A DNA stretch of 64,000 nt from Streptomyces sp. BK239 (GCF_004217285.1 NZ_SHKS01000001.1:565195-629194); one strand, 5' to 3'; counted from the stretch's first letter, positions 1 to 10,320 are shown. Notes: generated by a model from the letters alone, not told the origin. Program-made: numbers and translations.

Positions 1-14
1 CCGGCGGGTCCGCC

Positions 15-1427
15 GTGTCCGGCGCGTGGGGCGCGACCGCCGCGACCTCCGCGACCGCCGCGACCTCCGCGGCCGGGGCGACCTCCGCGGCCGGGGCGAC
101 CTCCGCGGCCGGGGCGACCTCCGCGGCCGGGGCGACCTCCGCGGCCGGCGCCACCGGCGCGTTCGGCTCGCCCGGCGGCGCTGTGGCGGAAGCCGCCGTG
201 CTCCCGCCGCTCACGTCCCGGGCGCGCCGTCTCCTCAAGCACCCCCGCCTGATGCACCACAACCGCCTCGCGGCCCTGGTCCTCCTCGTCAACGCCGCCT
301 TCGCGTGGGCCGCCTGGCCGCTCACCGACCGCACCCTCGCCCACGCGGCCCTCGCCGACCTCGCGCTCGCCGTCCTCGTCCGCCAGCAGTACGTCGTCAA
401 CCTGTTCTTCCGGCTGGCGACCGCCGCCCCCACGACCTGGCCGCTGCGCCTGCGCTGGACCCTCGGCAAGGTCTACCACTTCGGCGGACTGCACGTCGGC
501 GGGGCGCTCGCCGGGACGGCCTGGTTCCTCGCCCTGACCGTCAGAACCGGCGCGGACGGCTCCCCGCGGCCCGAGACGTACGTCGGCTGGACGCTGATCG
601 CCCTCCTCGCCGTCATCGTCGCCACCGCCCTGCCGCCCTTCCGCTCCCGCCACCACGACCACTTCGAGAAGATCCACCGCTTCGGCGGCTGGAGCGCCCT
701 CGCCCTGTTCTGGACCCACACCCTGCTGACCGACGCCGGCCCGGTGCCGGTGACCGTCCTCGCGCTCGTCACCTTCAGCGTCGCCCTGCCCTGGCTGCGG
801 CTGCGCAAGGTCGACGTCCGCGTCGAACGCCCCTCGGACCATGTGGCGCTGGCCCGCTTCGACTACGGCGAGACCCCCTTCGCCGGCTCCTCCACGGCCA
901 TCAGCCGCAGCCCGTGGACGGAGTGGCACTCCTTCGCCAACGTCCCGGAGCCCGGCCGGACCGGCTTCCGGCTCACCGTCTCCCGCGCCGGCGACTGGAC
1001 CGGCGCCTTCATCGACGACCTGCCCTCCCGCGTCTGGGTCAAGGGCATCACCACCGCCGGGGTCGCCAACATCGAGGTCCTCTTCAAAAGGGTGGTCTAC
1101 GTGGCGACCGGCAGCGGTATCGGCCCCTGCCTGCCCCATCTGCTCGCCGCCGAGGTCCCCTCCCGCCTGGTCTGGGCGACCCGCGACCCCCGCACCACCT
1201 ACGGCGACGCCCTCGTCGAGGAGATCCTCGCCGTCCAGCCGGACGCCGTCGTCTGGGACACCTCCCGGCACGGCAAACCGGACATGGTGCGCCTCGCCTA
1301 CGCCGCCTACCGGGACTTCGGCGCGGAGGCCGTGATCTGCATCTCCAACAAGAAGCTGACCTGGCAGGTCGTGCACGGCCTGGAACGGCGGGGCATCCCC
1401 GCGTACGGCGCGATCTGGGACTCGTAG
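15..1427 (+). CDS. Ferric-reductase-like integral membrane oxidoreductase (start uncertain)
   Basis: Putative membrane oxidoreductase of about 470 residues. After an Ala/Thr/Gly/Ser-rich N-terminus come several hydrophobic helices (about residues 85-130, 155-175, 190-210 and 230-265) with conserved His in FGGLHVGG and in the HRFGGWS segment, as in ferric-reductase-like transmembrane domains. A soluble C-terminal half follows, with a nucleotide-binding loop VATGSGIGPCLPHLL and a C-terminal ISNKKLTWQVVHGLERRGIP block. This layout resembles the membrane/NAD-binding proteins that also occur fused behind AMP-binding domains. The N-terminus is built from an 18-bp tandem repeat. The frame is open to the left edge of the window, and an internal GTG at 183 is a plausible real start, so the first 56 residues may not be translated. 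The enoyl-CoA hydratase gene follows 17 nt after the stop. Substrate unknown. Confidence 0.6.
   Translation: MSGAWGATAATSATAATSAAGATSAAGATSAAGATSAAGATSAAGATGAFGSPGGAVAEAAVLPPLTSRARRLLKHPRLMHHNRLAALVLLVNAAFAWAAWPLTDRTLAHAALADLALAVLVRQQYVVNLFFRLATAAPTTWPLRLRWTLGKVYHFGGLHVGGALAGTAWFLALTVRTGADGSPRPETYVGWTLIALLAVIVATALPPFRSRHHDHFEKIHRFGGWSALALFWTHTLLTDAGPVPVTVLALVTFSVALPWLRLRKVDVRVERPSDHVALARFDYGETPFAGSSTAISRSPWTEWHSFANVPEPGRTGFRLTVSRAGDWTGAFIDDLPSRVWVKGITTAGVANIEVLFKRVVYVATGSGIGPCLPHLLAAEVPSRLVWATRDPRTTYGDALVEEILAVQPDAVVWDTSRHGKPDMVRLAYAAYRDFGAEAVICISNKKLTWQVVHGLERRGIPAYGAIWDS
61..150 (+). repeat. 18-bp tandem repeat, five units, coding for ATSAAG
   Basis: Five consecutive copies of CGACCTCCGCGGCCGGGG occur, the last with one change. 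In the reading frame of the membrane oxidoreductase they give a repeating Ala-Thr-Ser-Ala-Ala-Gly hexapeptide. A period that is a multiple of three means copy-number change would not break the frame. Confidence 0.9.
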
Positions 1428-1444
1428 ACCCACAGGAGGTCGAC

Positions 1445-2212
1445 ATGAACCACCTCAAGCTCGAACGCGACGGCGCGGTCGTGACCGTCCGGCTGCACCG
1501 CCCGCACGTCCGCAACGCGCTCAGCGGCGACCTGCTCGCCGAACTCCTCGACGCACTGCGCCCGTTGGAGCGGGACCCCGGCGTCGGATGCCTCGTCGTC
1601 ACCGGCTCCGAGCAGGCCTTCGCGGCCGGCGCCGACATCAGGGAGATGGCCGGCAGGACGGCCGTGGAGATGGCGGCGGAGGACTGGTTCGCCGCCTGGG
1701 AGGAGTTCGCCGACCTGCGCCTTGCGAAGATCGCGGCGGTGAACGGCGTGGCGCTGGGCGGCGGCTGCGAACTGGCGATGATGTGCGACCTGGTGATCGC
1801 GGGGGAGTCCGCGGTGTTCGGCCAGCCGGAGATCAAGCTCGGGGTCATCCCGGGCATCGGCGGCACCCAGCGCCTGACCCGGCTCGTCGGCCGCGCCAAG
1901 GCGATGGACCTGATCCTCACCGGCCGCACCATGAGCGCCCGCGAGGCGGGGGACTGCGGGCTCGTCTCCCGGGTCGTGCCGGACGACCGGGTCCTGCCCG
2001 AGGCTCTCGAAGCGGCCCGGACCGTCGCCTCGTACGGCCGCGCGGCGGTGCGCGCCGCCCGCGAGTGCGTCGACCGGGCCCTGGAGAGCGGCCTGCGCGA
2101 CGGCATCCGATTCGAACGCCGCTCCTTCCACGCCCTGTTCGCGACGGAGGACCAGAAGGAGGGCATGACCGCGTTCCTGGAGAAGCGGGCGCCGGCCTTC
2201 CGGGGGAGGTGA
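1445..2212 (+). CDS. Enoyl-CoA hydratase/isomerase family protein
   Basis: Crotonase-fold enzyme of 255 residues, the usual length, expected to hydrate 2-enoyl-CoA in fatty-acid or amino-acid breakdown. The oxyanion-hole signatures are both present: the first around AFAAGADIREM (about residues 59-69) and the second at NGVALGGGCELAMMCDL (about 100-116). The catalytic-Glu region IKLGVIPGIGGTQRL follows. The start is fixed by a perfect AGGAGG at 1434-1439, six bases before the ATG. Without neighbouring beta-oxidation genes the exact substrate cannot be assigned. It lies 17 nt after the upstream membrane oxidoreductase gene, so co-transcription is likely. Confidence 0.92.
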   Translation: MNHLKLERDGAVVTVRLHRPHVRNALSGDLLAELLDALRPLERDPGVGCLVVTGSEQAFAAGADIREMAGRTAVEMAAEDWFAAWEEFADLRLAKIAAVNGVALGGGCELAMMCDLVIAGESAVFGQPEIKLGVIPGIGGTQRLTRLVGRAKAMDLILTGRTMSAREAGDCGLVSRVVPDDRVLPEALEAARTVASYGRAAVRAARECVDRALESGLRDGIRFERRSFHALFATEDQKEGMTAFLEKRAPAFRGR

Positions 2213-2253
2213 CGGACGGCGGGACGCGGCGTCGGCGGACGTCGGCGCAGGTG

Positions 2254-2276
2254 GGCGGCGGGAAGGTCCCGCCGCC
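2254..2276. terminator. Strong hairpin between convergent genes
   Basis: A perfect 10-bp stem, GGCGGCGGGA with TCCCGCCGCC, closes a 3-nt loop in the gap between the convergent enoyl-CoA hydratase and SanA-like genes. There is no U-tract, which is common in Streptomyces; it probably works in both directions. Confidence 0.6.
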
Positions 2277-2293
2277 GCTGCCGTACCGCCCGG

Positions 2294-3022
2294 CTAACCC
2301 GCCGAGGCCAGAGCCCGCGCCACTCCCGGTTCCCGCGGGCCGAGGAACCGGGGGTCCGGTTCGAACAGGGCGTCCAGCGCCGCCTTGCCCGCCGCGAAGA
2401 TCTCCCGGGTGCCGCCGTAGTACCAGGTGACGTCGTGCTCGTCGCTCACGCCGATGCCGTACGACGCCACGCCCGCCTCCCGGCACAGCGCGACCGCCCG
2501 CCGGATGTGGAACCCCTGGCTGATGAGGACGGCCCGGTCCACGCCGAAGATCTTCTTGGCGCGCACACAGGAGTCCCAGGTGTCGAAGCCGGCGTAGTCG
2601 CTGACGATCCGGGCGTCCGGGACGCCGTGCCGCGTCAGATACGTCCGCATCGCGTCGGGCTCGTCGTAGTCCTCCCGACTGTTGTCGCCGGTGACGAGGA
2701 CGACCTTCACCCGCCCGTCCCGGTACAGCTCGGCCGCCGCGTCCAGCCGGCGCGCGAGGTACGGCGACGGCCCGCCGCGCCACAGGCCCGCGCCGAACAC
2801 GACCGCGACGTCGGTGCGCGGCGCGTCGGCCGTCGTGCGCAGCCGGTCCGCCGTCGACACGTACAGCCAGGTCGACGGCAGCAGCCCGAGCACGCACGCG
2901 GCCATCACACCCTGCACCAGCCGCCGTCGGCCCGCACGAGTGCGCGGCAGCCTCGGCCGACGGAACCTCACCCCTACCCCCGTCCCCGATCCCGGACCCG
3001 GCGCCCGGCGATCGCCCCTCAC
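2294..3022 (-). CDS. SanA/YdcF-family (DUF218) membrane-anchored protein
   Basis: Protein of 242 residues with one N-terminal membrane helix (about residues 36-56) after a basic, Arg-rich head, followed by an extracytoplasmic DUF218 domain. Family features are visible: VAVVFGAG, RLDAAAELYRDGRVKVVLVTGDNS, DEPDAM, SYAGFDTWDSCVRA, and QGFHIRRAVALC. The E. coli homologue SanA is linked to vancomycin sensitivity and envelope barrier function; the biochemical activity is unsettled. Convergent with the enoyl-CoA hydratase gene and divergent from the chelatase gene, with about 150 nt between starts that must hold both promoters. An envelope role is inferred from family only. Confidence 0.85.
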   Translation of the reverse strand: MRGDRRAPGPGSGTGVGVRFRRPRLPRTRAGRRRLVQGVMAACVLGLLPSTWLYVSTADRLRTTADAPRTDVAVVFGAGLWRGGPSPYLARRLDAAAELYRDGRVKVVLVTGDNSREDYDEPDAMRTYLTRHGVPDARIVSDYAGFDTWDSCVRAKKIFGVDRAVLISQGFHIRRAVALCREAGVASYGIGVSDEHDVTWYYGGTREIFAAGKAALDALFEPDPRFLGPREPGVARALASAG

Positions 3023-3172
3023 CTGGGAGGACGAGCCCCGCCCCGTTCCGGTTCACTCCGCCCGCCGCCCTCGAGCTTCCTCACACCGCCCGCGCCCCCG
3101 CCGTGAAGCGCCGGAAAACACCCGTGACGGTCACGCAACGGGAACGCAACCCCGCACCGCGAGGATCGGTCC

Positions 3173-4006
3173 ATGAAGCGGATCAGCTCCCAGCCCGCCG
3201 CCCGGATCGGCCTCGTGCGGCCGGCGCCCCGGCCGGGGACGGACGGCCGCCGCCGGCCCGGCCCGCCCGCGCTCGTCGCCGTCGCCCACGGCAGCCGTGA
3301 CCCGCGTGCCCTGAGCACCGTCCACGCGCTCCTCGACCGCGTCCGCGCCCTGCGTCCTGAGCTGCCCGTCCACCTCGGGCACATCGAACTGAACGAGCCC
3401 CTGCTGACCGACACCCTCGCCCGGCTCGACGCGACGGACACCGCCGACGCCGTCCTCGTCCCCCTGCTGCTCAGCCGCGGCTACCACGTCAAGCGCGACA
3501 TCCCCGAGACGGCCGCGACCGCTCGCGTACGCACGCGCGTGGCCGCGCCGCTCGGCCCCCACCCCCTCCTCGTGGACGCCCTCCACGCCCGCCTCACCGA
3601 GGCCGGCTGGCGCGCCCCGACGAGCGACGCCGAGCGCCGCACCAGCGCCGTGGTCCTCGCCGCGGCCGGCTCCCGCGACCCCGACGCGGCCGTCGACACC
3701 GGCCGCACCGCCCGGCTGCTGTCCGCCCGCCTCGGCGTCCCCGTCGTCCCCGCCTACGCCACCACGTCGGCCCCCACCGTCCCCCTGGCGATAGAGGCCC
3801 TGACCGCGCGGGGTCGCCACCGCGTCGCCGTCGCCTCCTACTTCACGGCCCCAGGCCGCTTCGCCACGGAGTCCGCCGCGGCCGCCCCCGGCCCGGCCGC
3901 GGCCCCCCTCGGCCCCCACGAGGCGATGGCCCGGCTCGTCCTGCACCGCTACGACCAGGCGACCGCCGCCCCGGCCCGCACCACCCCCCACCTCGCCTCC
4001 GCCTGA
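3173..4006 (+). CDS. Sirohydrochlorin chelatase (CbiX/SirB-like)
   Basis: Two-domain class II chelatase-like protein of 277 residues, expected to insert Co2+ or Fe2+ into sirohydrochlorin for cobalamin or siroheme synthesis. The first domain has the catalytic/metal His in VAVAHGSRDPRA (His39) and a second metal His in LLSRGYHVKRDIP (His105). The second domain repeats the fold as VLAAAGSRDPDA near residue 161 but has Ala where the metal His should be, so the C-terminal half is probably structural. The first 30 residues are basic and Pro-rich; an internal start near 3230 cannot be excluded. No other tetrapyrrole genes are adjacent. Confidence 0.85.
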   Translation: MKRISSQPAARIGLVRPAPRPGTDGRRRPGPPALVAVAHGSRDPRALSTVHALLDRVRALRPELPVHLGHIELNEPLLTDTLARLDATDTADAVLVPLLLSRGYHVKRDIPETAATARVRTRVAAPLGPHPLLVDALHARLTEAGWRAPTSDAERRTSAVVLAAAGSRDPDAAVDTGRTARLLSARLGVPVVPAYATTSAPTVPLAIEALTARGRHRVAVASYFTAPGRFATESAAAAPGPAAAPLGPHEAMARLVLHRYDQATAAPARTTPHLASA

Positions 4007-4063
4007 GACCAGCGCGCGCCCCACGCCCCCCGGCCGTCACCGGCTGCCTCTACTGTTCTGGGC

Positions 4064-5359
4064 ATGGAAGGCACCGCAGGCACCACGCCCCCCACCTCGC
4101 CCGGCCCCTACGACCCCACGTCAGTGGCCCGCTGGGCGGCCGAGCCCGACAAACGCCCGGGCCGCACGGCCTTCCAGCGCGACCGCGCCCGCATCCTGCA
4201 CTCCTCCGCGCTGCGCAGGCTCGCCGGCAAGACGCAGGTCGTCACCCCCGGGGCCGCCGGCAGCCCCGCGTGGGACGCCACACCGCGCACCCGCCTCACC
4301 CACTCCCTGGAGTGCGCCCAGGTCGGCCGTGAACTCGGTGCGGCCCTGGGCTGCGACCCCGACCTCGTCGAAGCGGCCTGCCTCTCCCACGACCTCGGGC
4401 ACCCCCCGTTCGGCCACAACGGCGAACAGGCCCTGAACGACTACGCCCACGACTGCGGCGGCTTCGAGGGCAACGCCCAGTCCCTGCGGCTCCTCACCCG
4501 CATCGAGCCCAAACGGTTCACCGCCGAGGGCTCCGTCGGCCTCAACCTCACCCGCGCCACCCTCGACGCCGCCACCAAGTACCCCTGGCCGCGCGGCGCC
4601 CACCCCACCGACCCCGCCTCCCCCAAGTTCGGCGTGTACGAGGACGACCGGCCCGTGTTCGACTGGGTCCGCGAGCACGCGCCCGGCACCCGCACCTGCT
4701 TCGAGGCCCAGGTCATGGACTGGTCCGACGACGTCGCCTACTCGGTGCACGACATCGAGGACGGCCTGCACGCCGGCCACGTCGACCCCGCCAGCCTGCA
4801 CGCCGAACCGGAACGCCAGGAGGTCTTCCGCGTCGCGGTGGGCCGCTACGTCCCCGCCGGCACCGACCCGGCCGAACTCGCCGCCGCCCTCGACCGGCTC
4901 CAGGCCCAGGAGTGGTGGCCGCACGGCTACGACGGCACCGCCGTCGCCCAGGCCCGGCTCAAGGACGCCACCAGCCAGCTCATCGGCCGCTTCTGCCTCG
5001 CCGCCGAGAACGCCACCCGCGCGCGCCACGGCCACGGGCGCCTCACCCGCTACGGCGCCGAACTCGTCGTACCGCACGAGACCCGGCTGGAGTGCGCGGT
5101 CCTCAAGGCCGTCGCCGACCGGTACGTGATGCAGCGCGCCGAACAGGAACTGCTCCGCGCCGACCAGCGCGTCGTCATCACCGAGCTCGCCGAGGCGCTC
5201 ACCGCCCGCGCCCCCGACGACCTCGACCCCCAGTTCCGCGCCCTGTTCGAGCAGGCGCCCGACGACCGCGCCCGCAAGCGGGTGATCGTCGACCAGGTCG
5301 CCTCCCTCACCGACGCCTCCGCCCGCTCCTTGCACGCGCGGCTCACCACCCGCACCTGA
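4064..5359 (+). CDS. dgt: Deoxyguanosinetriphosphate triphosphohydrolase-like protein (HD domain)
   Basis: HD-superfamily nucleotide hydrolase of 431 residues, typical for the bacterial dGTPase-like group, expected to split dNTPs to deoxynucleoside and triphosphate. Metal ligands are visible: His80 in [11 protein letters not shown], the His109-Asp110 pair in [16 protein letters not shown], and a downstream Asp in [18 protein letters not shown]. Preceded by a 57-nt gap. It lies in the same direction as the reductase, dnaG and hrdA genes. Substrate preference between dGTP and other dNTPs is not evident from sequence. Confidence 0.92.
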   Translation: MEGTAGTTPPTSPGPYDPTSVARWAAEPDKRPGRTAFQRDRARILHSSALRRLAGKTQVVTPGAAGSPAWDATPRTRLTHSLECAQVGRELGAALGCDPDLVEAACLSHDLGHPPFGHNGEQALNDYAHDCGGFEGNAQSLRLLTRIEPKRFTAEGSVGLNLTRATLDAATKYPWPRGAHPTDPASPKFGVYEDDRPVFDWVREHAPGTRTCFEAQVMDWSDDVAYSVHDIEDGLHAGHVDPASLHAEPERQEVFRVAVGRYVPAGTDPAELAAALDRLQAQEWWPHGYDGTAVAQARLKDATSQLIGRFCLAAENATRARHGHGRLTRYGAELVVPHETRLECAVLKAVADRYVMQRAEQELLRADQRVVITELAEALTARAPDDLDPQFRALFEQAPDDRARKRVIVDQVASLTDASARSLHARLTTRT

Positions 5360-5508
5360 AAACGCCGGATCTGACTCGTAAGTGCCCCTACGTGGCCTGA
5401 TCGGGCCACTCCCTCTTCCCCCCTCACCCTCCGTGCGGGAGGCTCGTGTGGCGGAACGAGCAGTGTTCACTGGAGGGCCACCCCCCGGACCCCCGTAGGA
5501 GGCATCAC

Positions 5509-6774
5509 GTGGTCGACGCGGATCAGACATTCGTCATCGTCGGAGGAGGCCTGGCCGGCGCCAAGGCGGCCGAGACGCTCCGCACGGAGGGCTTCACCGG
5601 CCGGGTGATACTGATCTGCGACGAACGGGACCACCCCTACGAGCGGCCACCGCTGTCCAAGGGCTACCTCCTCGGCAAGGAACCCCGCGAGAGCGTCTTC
5701 GTGCACGAGCCCGCCTGGTACGCGCAGAACGACGTCGAACTCCACCTCGGCCAGACCGTCGACGCCGTCGACCGCGCCGCCAAGACCGTCCGCTTCGGCG
5801 ACGACGGCACCCTCGTCCACTACGACAAGCTGCTCCTGGCCACCGGCGCCGAACCGCGTCGCCTGGACATCCCCGGCACCGACCTCGCCGGCGTCCACCA
5901 TCTGCGCCGCATCGCCCACGCCGAACGCCTCAAGGGCGTCCTCGCCGCCCTCGGCCGAGACAACGGCCACATCCTGATCGCCGGCGCGGGCTGGATCGGC
6001 CTGGAGATCGCGGCGGCGGCCCGCGAGTACGGCGCCGAGGTCACCGTGGTGGAACCGGAACCGACCCCGCTGCACGGCGTCCTCGGCCCCGAGCTCGGCA
6101 ACGTCTTCGCCGAGCTGCACCGCGACCACGGGGTCCGCTTCCGCTTCGGCGTCCGGCTGACCGAGATCGTCGGGCAGGACGGCATGGTCCTCGCGGCCCG
6201 CACCGACGACGGCGAGGAGCACCCCGCGCACGACGTGCTCGCCGCGATCGGGGCCGCCCCCCGCACCGCGCTCGCCGAGGCGGCCGGGTTGCGGCTCGCC
6301 GACCGGGCCCACGGGGGCGGCGTCGCCGTGGACGCGAGCCTGCGCACCTCCGACCCCGACATCTTCGCCGCCGGCGACGTCGCGTCCTTCCCGCTCGGCC
6401 TCTTCGACACCACGCTGCGCGTGGAGCACTGGGCCAACGCCCTCAACGGCGGCCCGGTCGCCGCCCGCGCGATGCTCGGCCAGGACGTCGCCTACGACCG
6501 CGTGCCCTACTTCTTCACCGACCAGTACGACCTGGGCATGGAGTACAGCGGCTGGGCGCCGCCGGGTACGTACGACGAGGTGGTCATCCGGGGGGACGCG
6601 GGCAAGCGCGAGTTCATCGCGTTCTGGCTCCGCGAGGGGCGGGTGCTGGCCGGAATGAACGTCAACGTGTGGGACGTCACAGAGGCGATCCAGAAGCTGA
6701 TCCGCTCGGGCGTCCGCGTCGACGCGGACGCCCTGGCCGCCCCGCACGTCCCGCTGGACGGCCTCGCGCCCTGA
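5509..6774 (+). CDS. FAD-dependent NAD(P)H ferredoxin-type oxidoreductase
   Basis: Flavoprotein of 421 residues of the ferredoxin/rubredoxin-reductase type, predicted to move electrons from NAD(P)H to a small iron-sulfur protein. FAD-binding GGGLAG (residues 12-17) starts the protein, an internal ATGAEPRRL segment follows, a second Rossmann motif GAGWIGLEIA binds NAD(P)H near residue 160, and the FAD-closing IFAAGDVASFP lies near residue 290. The C-terminal domain DLGMEYSGWAPPG matches the reductase C-terminal fold. The GTG at 5509 is chosen because TAGGAGG lies at 5497-5503, immediately upstream; the open frame extends 21 codons further but without a ribosome site. The partner ferredoxin is not in the window. 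Confidence 0.9.
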   Translation: MVDADQTFVIVGGGLAGAKAAETLRTEGFTGRVILICDERDHPYERPPLSKGYLLGKEPRESVFVHEPAWYAQNDVELHLGQTVDAVDRAAKTVRFGDDGTLVHYDKLLLATGAEPRRLDIPGTDLAGVHHLRRIAHAERLKGVLAALGRDNGHILIAGAGWIGLEIAAAAREYGAEVTVVEPEPTPLHGVLGPELGNVFAELHRDHGVRFRFGVRLTEIVGQDGMVLAARTDDGEEHPAHDVLAAIGAAPRTALAEAAGLRLADRAHGGGVAVDASLRTSDPDIFAAGDVASFPLGLFDTTLRVEHWANALNGGPVAARAMLGQDVAYDRVPYFFTDQYDLGMEYSGWAPPGTYDEVVIRGDAGKREFIAFWLREGRVLAGMNVNVWDVTEAIQKLIRSGVRVDADALAAPHVPLDGLAP

Positions 6775-6831
6775 CCGCCGCGGCGGCGGCGCGCCCGATG
6801 AGGGGTCGGTCCGGCCCCGTAGAATTCACGC

Positions 6832-8736
6832 GTGGCTGGGCGGATCAATGATGAGGACGTGAAGGCGGTACGGGACGCGGTCCCGATCGACGCCGTCGTG
6901 TCCGAGTACCTCCAGCTGCGCAACGCGGGCGGCGGCAACCTCAAGGGGCTCTGCCCGTTCCACGACGAGAAGTCGCCGTCCTTCCAGGTCAGCCCCAGCA
7001 AGGGGCTCTTCCACTGCTTCGGCTGCCAGGAGGGCGGCGACACCATCACGTTCGTGATGAAGGTCGACCACCTCACCTTCTCCGAGGCCGTCGAGCGCCT
7101 CGCCGCCCAGGCCGGCGTCACCCTGCGCTACGAGGAGGGCGGCTACAACCCGTCCCACCAGCGCGGCGAACGCATCCGCCTGGTCGAGGCCCACAAGATC
7201 GCCGCCGACTGGTACGCGGAGCAGCTCGCCCTCAGCCCCGAGGCCGACACCGGCCGGATCTTCCTCGCCGAGCGCGGCTTCGACCAGGCCGCCGCCGTCC
7301 ACTTCGGCGTCGGCTACAGCCCCCAGGGCTGGGACCACCTCACCCGCTTCCTGCGCGGCAAGGGCTTCAGCGACAAGGAGCTGATCCTCTCCGGCCTCGC
7401 CCAGGAGGGCCGCCGCGGACCCATCGACCGCTTCCGGGGCCGGCTGATGTGGCCCATCCGCGACATCGGCGGCGACGTCGTCGGGTTCGGCGCCCGCAAG
7501 CTCTACGAGGCGGACAACGGGCCCAAGTACCTCAACACGCCCGATACGGCGATCTACAGGAAGTCCCAGGTCCTCTACGGCATCGACCTCGCGAAGAAGG
7601 ACATCGCCAAGTCCTCCCGCGCCGTCGTCGTCGAGGGCTACACCGACGTCATGGCCTGCCACCTCGCCGGGGTGACCACCGCCATCGCCACCTGCGGCAC
7701 CGCCTTCGGCGGCGAGCACATCAAGATCCTGCGCCGGCTCCTCATGGACAACGGCTCCGCCCGCGTCATCTTCACCTTCGACGGCGACGCCGCCGGCCAG
7801 AAGGCCGCCCTGCGGGCCTTCGAGGACGACCAGAAGTTCGCCGCCGAGACCTACATCGCCATCGCCCCCGACGGCATGGACCCCTGCGACCTGCGCCTGA
7901 CCAAGGGCGACGACGCCGTCGCCGACCTGGTCCAACCCCGCACCCCGCTCTTCGAGTTCGCGCTGCGCCAGATCGTCGTCCGCTACGACCTCGACACCCC
8001 CGCCGGCCGGGCCGCCGCCCTCGACGAGGCCGCGCCCATCGTCGCCCGCATCAAGAACAGCGGCGCCCAGCACGAGGTCGCCGTCCAGCTCGCCGGCATG
8101 CTCGGCATCCTGGACACCCAGTTCGTGGTCAAACGCGTTGCACAGCTGGCCCGTTGGGCCCGCGAGCGCGGCGGCAAGGGCGGTCCCGCGCCGGCCGGCC
8201 GAGGCCCCCAGCGGTACGAGGCCGCCCCCCGCCCCGCCGTGACCGGACCCGCCCTGACCCTGCGCAACCCCGTCTACGCCACCGAACGCGAACTCCTCAA
8301 ACTCGCCCTGCAACGCCCCGAGTTGGTCTCCCCGGCCTTCGACGCCTATGGCGCGGACGAGTTCACCGCCGCCCCCTACGCCGCCGTACGCCAGGCCATC
8401 GCGGACGCGGGCGGCGCCGAGTACGGCACCCAGGACCCGCAGGACTACCTGGTCCGCGTCCGCGAGGCCGCCCCCGACGACGCCGTCCGCGCGATGGTCA
8501 CCGAGCTCGCGGTCGAGGCGATCATGCGCAAGACGGTGGACGAGGTGTACGCCGGCGCCCAGCTGGTCACCGTCCGCCGCCGGGCCGTGGAGCGGCGCGT
8601 GCGCGACGTCCAGTCCCAGCTGGCCCGGCTGGCCGCCGGCGGCGATCCGGCCCAACTGGCCGCCGTGCAGAACGAACTGTGGATCCTTCAGCAGTACGAC
8701 CAGTCGCTGCGCGAACACGGGGCCGCGGCGCTCTGA
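6832..8736 (+). CDS. dnaG: DNA primase DnaG
   Basis: Bacterial primase of 634 residues, full length, synthesising RNA primers at the replication fork. The N-terminal CHC2 zinc finger has Cys41, His44, Cys62 and Cys65. The RNA polymerase/Toprim core carries [13 protein letters not shown] near residue 263, with the catalytic Glu, and [12 protein letters not shown] with the Asp pair. The last 150 residues form the helical DnaB-interaction domain. It starts at a GTG reading [10 protein letters not shown], 57 nt after the reductase gene. It is followed by hrdA on the same strand, an arrangement reminiscent of the rpsU-dnaG-rpoD macromolecular-synthesis operon. Confidence 0.98.
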   Translation: MAGRINDEDVKAVRDAVPIDAVVSEYLQLRNAGGGNLKGLCPFHDEKSPSFQVSPSKGLFHCFGCQEGGDTITFVMKVDHLTFSEAVERLAAQAGVTLRYEEGGYNPSHQRGERIRLVEAHKIAADWYAEQLALSPEADTGRIFLAERGFDQAAAVHFGVGYSPQGWDHLTRFLRGKGFSDKELILSGLAQEGRRGPIDRFRGRLMWPIRDIGGDVVGFGARKLYEADNGPKYLNTPDTAIYRKSQVLYGIDLAKKDIAKSSRAVVVEGYTDVMACHLAGVTTAIATCGTAFGGEHIKILRRLLMDNGSARVIFTFDGDAAGQKAALRAFEDDQKFAAETYIAIAPDGMDPCDLRLTKGDDAVADLVQPRTPLFEFALRQIVVRYDLDTPAGRAAALDEAAPIVARIKNSGAQHEVAVQLAGMLGILDTQFVVKRVAQLARWARERGGKGGPAPAGRGPQRYEAAPRPAVTGPALTLRNPVYATERELLKLALQRPELVSPAFDAYGADEFTAAPYAAVRQAIADAGGAEYGTQDPQDYLVRVREAAPDDAVRAMVTELAVEAIMRKTVDEVYAGAQLVTVRRRAVERRVRDVQSQLARLAAGGDPAQLAAVQNELWILQQYDQSLREHGAAAL

Positions 8737-8966
8737 TCCTCGCGGGACGCAAAAAGTCCTCGCACGCCCCTCGTGGCGGCGATGTGTCGTACCCCACACT
8801 GGTTGCGGTGCCTGAGTCCTCGGAGCGCGGCCGGTCCGTCCCCCACGGGTCCCACACCCCGCGGTTCCGCTCACCGCGTACGGGACGGACAGCGGCGAGG
8901 CCGCCGACTCCGCCCCCGAAGCCGCTGTCGCGCATTCCGGCAGCGAAAATCCTGGAGGTCGCCCCC

Positions 8967-10085
8967 GTGCAGACCCGGACCCTCACCCACACCGGGACGC
9001 GCACCGACGCGTCCACCGACGGCACGGAACCGGAAGCCGAGACGGACGTCCTGGCCGCCCTGGAGGCCCCCGAGGACGGCACAACCCCCGAGGACACCGC
9101 CCCCGAGGCCGCCGCCCCCGAAGCCGCGCCCGAACCCGCCGAGACGCCCGCTCCCCGCGCCGCGGACGGCGCCGGCCCGTCCTCCGACCTGTTCCGCCAG
9201 TACCTGCGCGAGATCGGCCGGATCCCGCTGCTCACCGCCGCCGAGGAGGTCGAGCTCGCCCGCCGCGTCGAAGCCGGCCTGTTCGCCGAGGAGAAGCTGG
9301 CCGGCACCCCCGACCTCGACAGCGACCTCGCGCTCGACCTCGACCGGCTCGTCGTCATGGGCCGGATGGCCAAGCGCCGCCTGATCGAGGCGAACCTGCG
9401 GCTCGTGGTGTCGGTGGCGAAACGGTACGTCGGCCGTGGCCTGACCATGCTCGACCTCGTCCAGGAGGGCAACCTGGGCCTGATCCGGGCGGTCGAGAAG
9501 TTCGACTACGCGCGCGGCTACAAGTTCTCCACGTACGCCACCTGGTGGATCCGGCAGGCCATGTCCCGGGCCCTCGCGGACCAGGCCCGCACCATACGGG
9601 TGCCCGTGCACGTGGTGGAACTGATCAACCGGGTCGTGCGGGTGCAGCGGCGCATGCTGCAGGAGCGGGGGCACGAGCCGACCGCCGACGAGGTCGCCGC
9701 CCACCTCGACCTCGCGCCGGAGCGGGTCGGCGAGGTGCTGCGGCTGGCCCAGGAGCCTGTGTCGCTGCACGCGCCGGTGGGCGAGGAGGACGACGTGGCC
9801 CTCGGCGACCTCATCGAGGACGGGGACGCGGCGAGCCCCGTGGAGTCGGCGGCGTTCCTGCTGCTGCGGCAGCACCTGGAGGCGGTGCTGTCCACGCTCG
9901 GCGAGCGTGAGCGCAAGGTCGTCCAGCTCCGCTACGGTCTCGCCGACGGCCGCCCGCGCACCCTGGAGGAGATCGGCGGGATCTTCGGCGTCACCCGGGA
10001 GCGGATACGCCAGATCGAATCCAAGACCCTCGGCAAACTCCGTGACCACGCCTACGCCGACCAACTCCGCGGCTACCTGGACTGA
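8967..10085 (+). CDS. hrdA: RNA polymerase sigma factor, HrdA-like (sigma-70 group 2)
   Basis: Sigma factor of 372 residues. After an acidic Ala/Pro/Glu-rich head of about 70 residues come region 1.2 ([16 protein letters not shown]), region 2 with [19 protein letters not shown] and the -10-reading [13 protein letters not shown], region 3, and region 4 with the helix-turn-helix [19 protein letters not shown]. The GTG at 8967 is chosen because GGAGG lies 8 nt upstream; the frame is open far upstream only because it runs antiparallel to dnaG codon bias. Streptomyces carry several hrd paralogues. Position beside dnaG fits hrdA, and the short N-terminus argues against the principal factor HrdB. 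Confidence 0.85.
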   Translation: MQTRTLTHTGTRTDASTDGTEPEAETDVLAALEAPEDGTTPEDTAPEAAAPEAAPEPAETPAPRAADGAGPSSDLFRQYLREIGRIPLLTAAEEVELARRVEAGLFAEEKLAGTPDLDSDLALDLDRLVVMGRMAKRRLIEANLRLVVSVAKRYVGRGLTMLDLVQEGNLGLIRAVEKFDYARGYKFSTYATWWIRQAMSRALADQARTIRVPVHVVELINRVVRVQRRMLQERGHEPTADEVAAHLDLAPERVGEVLRLAQEPVSLHAPVGEEDDVALGDLIEDGDAASPVESAAFLLLRQHLEAVLSTLGERERKVVQLRYGLADGRPRTLEEIGGIFGVTRERIRQIESKTLGKLRDHAYADQLRGYLD

Positions 10086-10301
10086 CCGCCCCCGCTGCCG
10101 ACCTCCGGGGGCTGCCGCCCCCAGACCCTCGCTGTCGGCCCTGAACGGGCCTCGTCCTCAAACTCCCCCAGAGGGGGGACCCCCGGACGGGCTGAAAACC
10201 CCGCCCCCTCTCCCCCTCCCGACGAGGCACCCGGAGCTGAGCTCGGTTCGCCCACCCCTCTCCCGACCGAGTCGGGTGGTGGGTGGGCACAGGTCGGGGG
10301 T

Positions 10302-10320
10302 CTGGGGGCGGAGCCCCCAG
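10302..10320. terminator. GC-rich hairpin, shared by convergent hrdA and ABC operon
   Basis: An 8-bp perfect stem, CTGGGGGC with GCCCCCAG, closes a 3-nt loop 18 nt beyond the stop codon of the leftward ABC gene and 217 nt past hrdA. It is a common Streptomyces intergenic hairpin and a likely bidirectional terminator. No poly-U tract. Confidence 0.5.

Noticed and set aside
26..2212. 728-codon open frame covering the first two genes
   Set aside because: Its first 473 codons are Arg/Pro-rich shadow of the membrane protein gene; only the part from 1445 is a real gene.
7449..10085. 878-codon frame running through dnaG into hrdA
   Set aside because: The upstream part is an out-of-frame Arg-rich shadow of dnaG; the ribosome site and sigma-factor similarity place the start at 8967.
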